Translations under genes and position numbers: made by a program
Source: a virus
IMG/VR virus record: IMGVR_UViG_3300033153_006512
Coordinates: 1 to 27,641 of that record
Length of the DNA stretch: 27,641 nt
Strand: one strand, 5' to 3'
Shown: piece by piece, positions 6,638 through 12,609 of the stretch
Layout: each line of letters begins with the position of its first letter
How positions within the stretch are numbered: the first letter of the stretch is position 1
The notes under the pieces: generated by a model
The model's database searches: none
The model's input: only the letters and a program-made list of their open reading frames with translations
Told to the model about the DNA's origin: nothing

Positions 6638-7741
6638 ATGGCACGAATAGGCTTTGGCGATCTCAAAGATCAGGGACTTCACCCTCTTTGGGACTTGGCC
6701 GAATTAAAGAAAATGGAACTGGAAGACGGAACCTCTATTGAGCAGATGCTCCGAGAGGTTCAAGATGTAGCGTCTGCCGTTTCCGGTGAAATCACTCGAT
6801 TACCGCATTATTCCACACTTTTCAACGTCCAAGACGCTCCGGAAATGGAATACGGCACTTTCACTGGTGGTGGCATTCAGGAAATGACCGAATACAGCGT
6901 TCCCGATCCGTACAAGGGCAAAACGACCGGACACATGTTGCCGATCAAGATGTTCACCCGTGCAATCGGCTGGACATTCCTCGCCCTCGAAAGACGCCGA
7001 CGCAATCAGTTGGAAGCGGATCTCAATGTCGTAGTAGACGACATTCGCAACCATTATCAGCAAAAAGTTTTGACCCGTTTCTTCAAAATGGAAGCGGACG
7101 CAGTTGGTGATACGGCTGGCGCATCTGTTCCTTTCGCAGATGGTGGGACAGGCGACGCGAACTGGATTCCTCTAAGATCGCCCGATGGCGTAGAGTTTGA
7201 CGCCGCGCACGATCATTATCTTCGAGTAGCGACTCTCGACACGACAGCTATCGTAGCTGCGGTCAAGCACCTCAAAGAACACGGACATCAACCTCCGTAT
7301 GACTTGATTGGCGCAGAGTTGGACGCCGCGACATATATAGCCCTAGACGAGTGGAGAGCACCCGTTTGGCCTGGGATTATCTATCGCGACACCAGCGCGG
7401 GAATGGATCGAGCCTCCCTCAACGGAATTGAGGAATACGATGGCTTCATGGAAACAGTCGCCGGGATAGTCAAGGTTTGGTTTACGCCAAGATTGCCGAC
7501 TGGCTACTTCGGTATCTACAAGGACTACGGCGCTGGCGCAGATGGCGCACCATGCGCGATGAGAATCAATCCGAAGCTAGGCTTTGGCTGGCAAATGGTT
7601 CCTGGTAACTACGTGAACAGTCCGCTTAATCTCGGAGTCCTTCGTTCTGAGTTCGACCTCGGTGTCGGCAAAGACCGAACGAACGGTGTGTTCACCAAGG
7701 TGTTCGCTGACGGTGACTACGTAACTCCAGATATCGGCTAA
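6638..7741 (+). CDS. Major capsid protein (HK97-fold, probable)
   Basis: 367 residues with GGAGG at 6626-6630. It starts with a helical arm (LAELKKMELEDGTSIEQMLR) and then has beta-rich and mixed segments typical of HK97-fold capsid proteins (TGHMLPIKMFTRAIGWTFLA, a long helix RRRRNQLEADLNVVVDDIRN, and a late MRINPKLGFGWQMVPGNYVN). Size, strong initiation and order scaffold-decoration-capsid support the call. No protease or long N-terminal delta domain is seen, so maturation is probably scaffold-assisted rather than HK97-like. About 450 copies per head would be expected for a T=7 shell, but the triangulation number cannot be read from sequence. Confidence 0.82.
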   Translation: MARIGFGDLKDQGLHPLWDLAELKKMELEDGTSIEQMLREVQDVASAVSGEITRLPHYSTLFNVQDAPEMEYGTFTGGGIQEMTEYSVPDPYKGKTTGHMLPIKMFTRAIGWTFLALERRRRNQLEADLNVVVDDIRNHYQQKVLTRFFKMEADAVGDTAGASVPFADGGTGDANWIPLRSPDGVEFDAAHDHYLRVATLDTTAIVAAVKHLKEHGHQPPYDLIGAELDAATYIALDEWRAPVWPGIIYRDTSAGMDRASLNGIEEYDGFMETVAGIVKVWFTPRLPTGYFGIYKDYGAGADGAPCAMRINPKLGFGWQMVPGNYVNSPLNLGVLRSEFDLGVGKDRTNGVFTKVFADGDYVTPDIG

Positions 7742-7755
7742 ATTCGAGGTCTACA

Positions 7756-7965
7756 ATGACTGAATTACTGCTAACGAGTACTGGTATCCCCAATACTTGC
7801 TCAGTTTGTGGAGATATGCAGGAAACCGAATGGTATGCGGAAAATGAAAACATGGCCCGTTCCGGACAGGGGAAATGCCCTACCTGCGCTGGACTAAAGC
7901 CAAAGAAAACTGTTCGCAAAAAACGTACCGCACGGAAAAAGCCTGCACTACAGGTCGAGAAATAA
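7756..7965 (+). CDS. Zinc-ribbon miniprotein with basic tail
   Basis: 69 residues, starting 14 nt after the capsid stop with GAGGT at 7746-7750. Two CxxC knuckles are present: CSVCG near residues 15-19 and CPTCAG near 41-46, separated by about 22 residues. This is the four-cysteine arrangement of a zinc ribbon. The C-terminus is strongly basic (KPKKTVRKKRTARKKP), which suggests nucleic-acid binding. It is the last gene before the terminator at 7975 and so is probably co-expressed with the capsid gene. It may be a DNA- or RNA-binding head protein or a host-directed factor; role unknown. Confidence 0.65.
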   Translation: MTELLLTSTGIPNTCSVCGDMQETEWYAENENMARSGQGKCPTCAGLKPKKTVRKKRTARKKPALQVEK

Positions 7966-7973
7966 AGTATTGC

Positions 7974-8008
7974 AGGGGGAGGTCTAATCAGCCTCCCCCT
8001 TGATTTTT
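7974..8008 (+). terminator. Strong rho-independent terminator after the capsid unit
   Basis: GGGGGAGG (7975-7982) and CCTCCCCC (7992-7999) are perfect complements, extended to 9 bp by A7974-T8000. The loop is 9 nt and a T-rich tail (TTGATTTTT) follows. It ends just before the ribosome-binding site (8009-8014) of the next gene, so it separates the head-shell genes from the connector genes. Confidence 0.85.
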
Positions 8009-8019
8009 AAGGAGAGACA

Positions 8020-8436
8020 ATGGACACCCTGCTAGAAGTATTAACCGAAGCTCTAATCAAAGCAGCCATCATCATAATCCCCATCTTACTTGCCGTTCTC
8101 ACCACCTACCTCGTCAAATTCCTACAGGCGCAAATGGTAAAGCTGGAACGCGAGGGCAGGGATCTTGAACTTCTACTGCTACAAGAGTTTACGCAAATAG
8201 CCGTACTCGCCGCCGAGCAGCTATTAGCGCATGACGAAGAAGATAACGAACGATTCGAGTTCGCTTCTGAATCACTGAAGAAACTGGCCTCCGAAGCGGG
8301 TATTCCGATAACCGAGGACCAAATTCTCTTGCTGATAGAAGGAACTGTACACGCATTACAAAACGAGCTTCCTCGCCCCACTGAGCATTATTACATCGAA
8401 GGCACTTCAGAGGAAGATGGAAGCGATGCCACCTAA
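8020..8436 (+). CDS. Holin-like membrane protein (LL-H family-like)
   Basis: 138 residues with AAGGAG at 8009-8014. One strong N-terminal transmembrane segment (residues about 12-32, LIKAAIIIIPILLAVLTTYL) is followed by a charged, probably amphipathic helix and then a cytoplasmic-type domain with AVLAAEQLLAHDEEDNERFE and GIPITEDQILLLIEGTVHAL. This arrangement and the xAAEQ motif resemble phage LL-H-type holins, which permeabilise the membrane at lysis. It has no signal-peptide cleavage site. No endolysin gene is seen beside it, and the location between capsid and connector genes is unusual, so a different membrane role is possible. Confidence 0.65.
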   Translation: MDTLLEVLTEALIKAAIIIIPILLAVLTTYLVKFLQAQMVKLEREGRDLELLLLQEFTQIAVLAAEQLLAHDEEDNERFEFASESLKKLASEAGIPITEDQILLLIEGTVHALQNELPRPTEHYYIEGTSEEDGSDAT

Positions 8437-8896
8437 TGAACACGAAAACAACAAGGCGATCCGAGAACTGTCAAAAGAGTTAAGGGAAAGCCGACTACTA
8501 ACCGAACGAATCGACGGAAAGATAGACCGTATCAGAGATAGTCAGAAAATCTCAGATAAAAGAGTAGAGGCCTTGCTAGACGTAGTTACAGGCTCAGAGT
8601 CAGGCGCGAAGACAGGCTTAATCGTGCGGGTTCATGACCTGGAACAGAAACAGGCCATGACCGACAAGCGGATTGACGACATTCTGGCTATGGGCGATAG
8701 AATAGAGAACATGGAAAAGATGCTTACCGCTACAATAAAGATGCAAACAGATCATCCAAGTATTCTGTATTCCCTGCGTTTTGAAACAAAGAAAACGATT
8801 GCATGGTTGTTCTTCGCCTTGCTGATCGTAAGCATTTGGTTCGTGTCCGGCCTAAGACAACCCGTACTTGAATTCTTTGGGCTACCGATTTTCTAA
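8426..8896 (+). CDS. Coiled-coil protein with C-terminal membrane anchor
   Basis: 156 residues from the ATG at 8426; an ATG at 8417 is possible but lies very close to the AGAGGAAG site. The first 110 residues are heptad-like and charged (AIRELSKELRESRLLTERID, VHDLEQKQAMTDKRIDDILA). A transmembrane helix near the C-terminus (about residues 126-145, TIAWLFFALLIVSIWFVSGL) is followed by a short tail. The topology is like XhlA-type holin partners, which pair a coiled coil with a C-terminal helix, but it is longer. It overlaps the holin-like gene by 11 nt, so the two probably act together. Possible roles are holin regulator, spanin-like factor or membrane tether. Confidence 0.65.
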   Translation: MPPNEHENNKAIRELSKELRESRLLTERIDGKIDRIRDSQKISDKRVEALLDVVTGSESGAKTGLIVRVHDLEQKQAMTDKRIDDILAMGDRIENMEKMLTATIKMQTDHPSILYSLRFETKKTIAWLFFALLIVSIWFVSGLRQPVLEFFGLPIF

Positions 8897-8905
8897 GAGG
8901 AAATG

Positions 8906-9277
8906 ATGGCAGAGATAAACGAATTCACCTACAAACTAAATAGTGACGATTTAGACATTGCCAACATAGCAAAAATCAGGCTCGAGGTTGGAGATACCGA
9001 TCCCGAGCGTGGAATAAAGCCAGGAGGCGACAATTACACCGACGACGAGATACTATACGCTCTCAACGAGGAAGAAAGGATCGTTGGCAGAGCAGCCGCC
9101 AAGATATGTGAGATGAGCGCAGCCGCCTGGACCTCCGTGCCGAGGACGATGTTTGGAGCGTTATTCGATCCAAGAGCGGTCGCCTCTAATTTTATGAAAA
9201 TGGGGAAGGAACTACGTAAAAGGTACGGATTCTCCAACGTCACGAGTCAAACCTTTAGTGTCCCGGTGAAGCGATAA
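8906..9277 (+). CDS. Head-tail connector/adaptor protein (probable)
   Basis: 123 residues from the second of two adjacent ATGs (8903 and 8906); AGAGG at 8896-8900 spaces better to 8906. The protein starts an acidic region with KIRLEVGDTDPERG, then DDEILYALNEEERIVGRAAA and helices to the end. The pattern of an N-terminal VGDT-type segment, a short 'YTDDEI..AL' helix and an Ala-rich helix is typical of gp6/gp15-type connector proteins that ring the portal. Its position as first gene of the connector set agrees. Confidence 0.72.
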   Translation: MAEINEFTYKLNSDDLDIANIAKIRLEVGDTDPERGIKPGGDNYTDDEILYALNEEERIVGRAAAKICEMSAAAWTSVPRTMFGALFDPRAVASNFMKMGKELRKRYGFSNVTSQTFSVPVKR

Positions 9278-9279
9278 CC

Positions 9280-9636
9280 ATGGTTACAAAGAAACGCTGG
9301 AAATTCCATAACTCTGCATTGAAGTTTAGCTGCACCGAAGCGGCCGTGCTCAACCGACTCAAGGCCAGTCCAGTGGACGATACAGATTTTACCGTAGTCG
9401 ACAATGATTTTAAGATCACGCCGCCGATTGAAATGCTCAACGACGAGAAGGAACGACATAGATACGGAACAGTATCTTCAATACTTATCGCATGGTGTGA
9501 GAAACCAGCAGGATCCCCAAAAGAAAAGGATAGATTAGTCTCGGGAGGGATTGATTACAGAATCAGAAAGGTCAAGGCCTGGCCTAACGTAGTAGAACCA
9601 GCATTTTATGAGCTGCATCTAGAGGACGAATCATAA
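9280..9636 (+). CDS. Head closure/stopper-like protein
   Basis: 118 residues, starting 2 nt after the previous stop without a clear Shine-Dalgarno, so probably translated by coupling. The C-terminal half is beta-rich (LVSGGIDYRIRKVKAWPNVV, FYELHLEDES), as in head-closure or head-tail joining proteins that follow the connector. The N-terminus is basic (MVTKKRWKFH). Identification rests on order (between connector and tail-completion genes) and size. Confidence 0.5.
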   Translation: MVTKKRWKFHNSALKFSCTEAAVLNRLKASPVDDTDFTVVDNDFKITPPIEMLNDEKERHRYGTVSSILIAWCEKPAGSPKEKDRLVSGGIDYRIRKVKAWPNVVEPAFYELHLEDES

Positions 9637-10145
9637 TGCCCGTAATTACCTTCACAGGTTCGGAAGTAAGGGCAATGCAAAACTCACCAGGCTACGGCGT
9701 AGGTAAAACCTGGTGGGAAATTCAAGCAATGGGCTTTAAGCAGCTTGAAAGAGATCTCGGCAACCTCATACGCAAATGGGACAAGGAATCCGAGAAGATA
9801 TTAGGCGAAACGGCTACAAAAGTAAGAAAGGCCGCACAGCCACGAAGCCCTTATTTATACGGTGTTTTGCGTAGTGCTCATTTCGACACACTGTTACGAG
9901 ACTCCACGTTTTGGGGAGGTCGCGCAGGTTTGGTCGCGATAGATCCGCAAGCAGAGCATCATATTTTAGGCGGCAGACCTAACATATACGGCGCGGAAAT
10001 ACACGCTGGACTAAGAGGTGCGCGGCGTCCTTGGTTCGCTGACACAATCGCACAAGATGTACCAAGTATTTTAGAAGAAACCGGAAACGAACTAAAGGGC
10101 GTTTACGCAGAATACCTGAACCAGACACTGTCCGGAGCAATATAA
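9636..10145 (+). CDS. HK97 gp10-like tail completion protein
   Basis: 169 residues; the ATG overlaps the previous stop by one base (TAATG) and AGAGG lies at 9621-9625. After a variable N-terminus come MGFKQLERDLGNLIRKWDKE and a long helix (ESEKILGETATKVRKAAQPR) leading to SPYLYGVLRSAH. This is the typical HK97-gp10 pattern: helix, 'aP..tG.Lr.Si', then beta strands with 'YA..vE.G....rP.f' (here IYGAEIHAG and RRPWFADTI). It probably sits at the head-tail joint. Confident by motif and place. Confidence 0.75.
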   Translation: MPVITFTGSEVRAMQNSPGYGVGKTWWEIQAMGFKQLERDLGNLIRKWDKESEKILGETATKVRKAAQPRSPYLYGVLRSAHFDTLLRDSTFWGGRAGLVAIDPQAEHHILGGRPNIYGAEIHAGLRGARRPWFADTIAQDVPSILEETGNELKGVYAEYLNQTLSGAI

Positions 10146-10559
10146 ATGGCGACAATAAACGAGCAATTAGACGAGCTAAAAGTCGAAGTAAGAACTATAC
10201 TACCAGCAAAATGGACCACCATTTATGGGTATAGAACAGCACCAGAAAAACACGTTCGTTATGCGATGATCACGCACATGGGAACAGAAGATGGAACCGC
10301 CGTTACTGGCGGGCAAAATAAAGTTACTGACTTTCTTATCGTGCTATTTGCACAGCACGACAAGGAAGAAGCAACACTGGAGGCAGCAGAAAGAGACTTG
10401 AACGACGCAGAATCATTGATTCTCGATCAGCTTACTCAAGTGCGAAGAAACGGTAAATGGCAGAAGGTCGTAATTCCATTTCCAACGATTCGACCAAGAC
10501 AGCCAAGGGCATTACCAGAAACTCGATTAGCAGAAATTCCAGTTCGCCTATATTCATAA
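10146..10559 (+). CDS. Tail terminator-like protein
   Basis: 137 residues, starting immediately after the previous stop, with CGGAG 8 nt upstream. It is an alpha/beta protein: a helix (NEQLDELKVEVRTILP), a central strand region (VTDFLIVLFAQHDKEEATLE) with a helix (AERDLNDAESLILDQL), and a closing strand (AEIPVRLYS). Tail terminators (lambda gpU-like) have this size and gene position, and cap the tube after polymerisation. The call is from position and fold impression. Confidence 0.6.
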   Translation: MATINEQLDELKVEVRTILPAKWTTIYGYRTAPEKHVRYAMITHMGTEDGTAVTGGQNKVTDFLIVLFAQHDKEEATLEAAERDLNDAESLILDQLTQVRRNGKWQKVVIPFPTIRPRQPRALPETRLAEIPVRLYS

Positions 10560-10578
10560 TCATAAAAAGGAAATAACA

Positions 10579-10788
10579 ATGCCAGCACCAAACGCCAAGC
10601 CAGATCAAAAACTTTATGTAGTCAAGAAAAACATCCGGTACAGAAATCCGGATAAGAAGCTCGGGTTATACCGCGCTCTTATTACCCCGGACTCAGATCT
10701 TGGCAAAAAGGGATTGCCGTTTCCGCATCTGAAGCCAGAAGAAATCAAGTTGCTAGAACGACGCGGGTTCATCGCTCCAAAGAAGTAA
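10579..10788 (+). CDS. Small basic hypothetical protein before tail tube genes
   Basis: 69 residues with AAGG at 10567-10570. It is rich in Lys, Pro and Arg (KLYVVKKNIRYRNPDKKLG, HLKPEEIKLLERRGFI) with no membrane helix. A final LKPEEIKLLERRGFIAPKK resembles short helix-turn segments of small phage proteins found before the major tail gene. Role unknown. Confidence 0.6.
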   Translation: MPAPNAKPDQKLYVVKKNIRYRNPDKKLGLYRALITPDSDLGKKGLPFPHLKPEEIKLLERRGFIAPKK

Positions 10789-10835
10789 GCCCGCCACAGT
10801 CCCGTTCTACTAATAGAGTAATGAGGTAATAACCA

Positions 10836-11354
10836 ATGACAAAAACAGCCAATAGTTATATCTCCGATCAAGGAGAACTTGTCTTAACCGTAGACTCCGT
10901 ACTAACGGACATAGCGTACTTCACCACCGCAGAACCAGTTATTTTTGACGGTGTGCTGAGAAAGCTCGAGGAAACGTCTCCCAAAACCAGGGAATATTCA
11001 GAGGTCTTTGTAACCGGAAGTACATCGCCTATCAAGACGATGAGTTCCAAGCAGACCGCAACAGAATGGACCTTGACCATACTTGACGACTACAGTGCCG
11101 GAAACACTGGCGAATGGGGAACCGACGAACTCACCGCAGTTGAAACATTCCAGCAGATCATGGACAACGCCTTAGTAATAGCGGACCTGGCTTGTACACC
11201 GGCCGGAGGCGCGACAGGCGACATCGAAACCACGCTGGTCAACGTCGACGTAAAATCCGTAACCCACCCACCGATTGACTCTGACGCGACGAACCCGCAA
11301 GAAGTAGTAATCATGCTCGTGGTCGAAAGCTACACCAAGGCCGCACATAGTTAA
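10836..11354 (+). CDS. Tail tube protein, copy 1
   Basis: 172 residues with GAGGT at 10823-10827. It shares with the next gene long identical blocks: TANSYISDQGELV at the N-terminus, EETSPKTREYSEVFV and SPIKTMSSKQTATEWTLTIL in the middle, and GDIETTLVNVDVKS plus PPIDSDATNPQEV near the C-terminus. It is beta-rich and of the size of siphophage major tail proteins, and sits between tail terminator and chaperone genes, where the tube gene is expected. Differences concentrate at residues about 17-42 and 88-122, which may be exposed loops. Confidence 0.7.
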   Translation: MTKTANSYISDQGELVLTVDSVLTDIAYFTTAEPVIFDGVLRKLEETSPKTREYSEVFVTGSTSPIKTMSSKQTATEWTLTILDDYSAGNTGEWGTDELTAVETFQQIMDNALVIADLACTPAGGATGDIETTLVNVDVKSVTHPPIDSDATNPQEVVIMLVVESYTKAAHS

Positions 11355-11367
11355 ATAGGAAAACAAT

Positions 11368-11895
11368 ATGCCAGATAAAACAGCCAATAGTTATATATCT
11401 GATCAAGGCGAATTAGTATTCGTCATCAGCGCAGCAGCCGTGACCGCAATCGCCGCCATAACCACAGAAGAAGATATGATCCTTGATCTCGTTCTGCGGA
11501 AGTTTGAAGAAACGTCCCCTAAGACCAGGGAATATTCCGAGGTGTTTGTTGCAGGAGACGTCAGTCCCATAAAGACTATGAGTTCCAAGCAAACCGCAAC
11601 GGAATGGACCTTGACCATACTCGACGACTATTCAAGCGGCGGGACACCGGAACTCGGTGGTACTCCTTGGACCACAGCCGTAGAGCTTTTCCAAGAATAT
11701 ATGGATGCAGCGTATACTCTTGAGGAATTGTCACTCACTCCCGCAGGTGGAGTGGCCGGAGACATCGAAACCACATTGGTGAACGTAGATGTGAAGTCGA
11801 TTACCCACCCGCCGATTGACTCTGACGCAACCAACCCGCAAGAAGTGACAATTATGCTGGTCGTGGAAAGCTACACAAAGGCCGCACATGGTTAA
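11368..11895 (+). CDS. Tail tube protein, copy 2 (tandem paralogue)
   Basis: 175 residues with AGGA at 11357-11360, only 13 nt after copy 1. It is aligned end to end with copy 1, with identical blocks such as KTMSSKQTATEWTLTILDDY and HPPIDSDATNPQEV and variable blocks between them. Nucleotide matches through the conserved blocks are also high, with mostly synonymous changes, so the pair arose by tandem duplication. One copy may be the tube subunit and the other a minor or capping tube protein, or both may co-assemble. The last 8 nt overlap the chaperone start. Confidence 0.7.
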   Translation: MPDKTANSYISDQGELVFVISAAAVTAIAAITTEEDMILDLVLRKFEETSPKTREYSEVFVAGDVSPIKTMSSKQTATEWTLTILDDYSSGGTPELGGTPWTTAVELFQEYMDAAYTLEELSLTPAGGVAGDIETTLVNVDVKSITHPPIDSDATNPQEVTIMLVVESYTKAAHG

Positions 11896-12313
11896 AAGCG
11901 AATCCATAGAGCTGCCAGAGTTCCTAATGGCATTGCCCGAAGATTTGCGCCCCACTCGTCCTAAAGTAAACCGGCTGGTCTTCCCATCACCGTTGAAGGA
12001 ATGGCCTGGAACAGTCACTACCGCATGTTATCTGAGCGCAGAAGAATATCATGTGTGGTGGACTAATTCAGGGGACGGCCAGCCAGAGGACGACAAACGG
12101 CATTGGGCGTACTTCGATTGGGAGACGCGGTTCCACTTCGCGAAAGCCTGGGCTATCGAGGGTCTTGACAACGATCAACTAAAAACGGATCCAAAAGATA
12201 TTCCAGACACGCGCCTGATAATATGGTACGTCACAGTAACCAATACCATTATTCAGGAGGCTACGTTACTCCCAAACTCGCGAAGGCCGTCGAGCGAAAC
12301 TTTGATCACGTAA
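11888..12313 (+). CDS. Tail assembly chaperone, G-type product
   Basis: 141 residues; the ATG overlaps the stop of the second tail gene by 8 nt. It is the upstream frame of a lambda G/GT-like pair directly ahead of the tape measure gene. The protein is Trp/Asp-rich (YHVWWTNSGDGQPEDDKRHW) with mostly helical C-terminal half. Ribosomes that do not shift read to the stop at 12313. Those that shift at CCCAAAC (12271-12277) continue in the -1 frame to 12609, giving a fusion of about 240 residues. Chaperones of this sort coat the tape measure and recruit tube subunits. The call rests on frame structure and position, not on a recognised domain. Confidence 0.75.
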   Translation: MVKSESIELPEFLMALPEDLRPTRPKVNRLVFPSPLKEWPGTVTTACYLSAEEYHVWWTNSGDGQPEDDKRHWAYFDWETRFHFAKAWAIEGLDNDQLKTDPKDIPDTRLIIWYVTVTNTIIQEATLLPNSRRPSSETLIT

Positions 12314-12609
12314 AAGAATCGCAAGATGGCCAGCGTCACAAGGACAATGTGGATCCGCTACCGTGGCCGCACGAACTTGGTTTGAGTATCATAGATCAGG
12401 CAACAAACAGTCCGAGATTTTGGCCCTGGCCGACGAGAGATTGGCTATTCAACAAACCAGCCCTTGATGCCATAAACATTGTCTCCTTCATGCAAAGATT
12501 ACTTAAAAAATCAGGCGAGCTTTGGACAGATAATGATAACAGCTTCTATCGAGCGATTCACGCAAAGCCAGAGGTAGTGCAACATGGGCGCAATAACGTC
12601 ACATTATAA
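12223..12609 (+). CDS. -1 frame extension (T-type part of GT chaperone)
   Basis: This frame is open from 12169 to the stop at 12607-12609. The listed start is its first ATG, which has no Shine-Dalgarno, so expression as a fusion from 11888 is more likely. After the slip the reading continues with LAKAVERNFDHVKESQDGQ and adds about 110 residues. These are Trp/Pro-rich at first (PRFWPWPTRDWLF) and then helical (NIVSFMQRLLKKSGELW). The segment ends 26 nt into the tape measure gene. In the known system this domain binds tail tube subunits. Confidence 0.7.
   Translation: MVRHSNQYHYSGGYVTPKLAKAVERNFDHVKESQDGQRHKDNVDPLPWPHELGLSIIDQATNSPRFWPWPTRDWLFNKPALDAINIVSFMQRLLKKSGELWTDNDNSFYRAIHAKPEVVQHGRNNVTL
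12255..12277 (+). promoter_or_regulatory. Programmed -1 ribosomal frameshift signal
   Basis: The slippery heptamer C CCA AAC (12271-12277) is exactly in the X_XXY_YYZ phase of the upstream frame. In the slip the P-site codon CCA re-pairs as CCC and the A-site AAC as AAA. AGGAGG at 12255-12260 lies 10 nt before it and has no start codon at a suitable distance, so it fits an internal Shine-Dalgarno stimulator as known from E. coli dnaX. Only a weak 4-bp stem (CTCG 12277-12280 with CGAG 12291-12294) is visible downstream. Confidence 0.82.
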
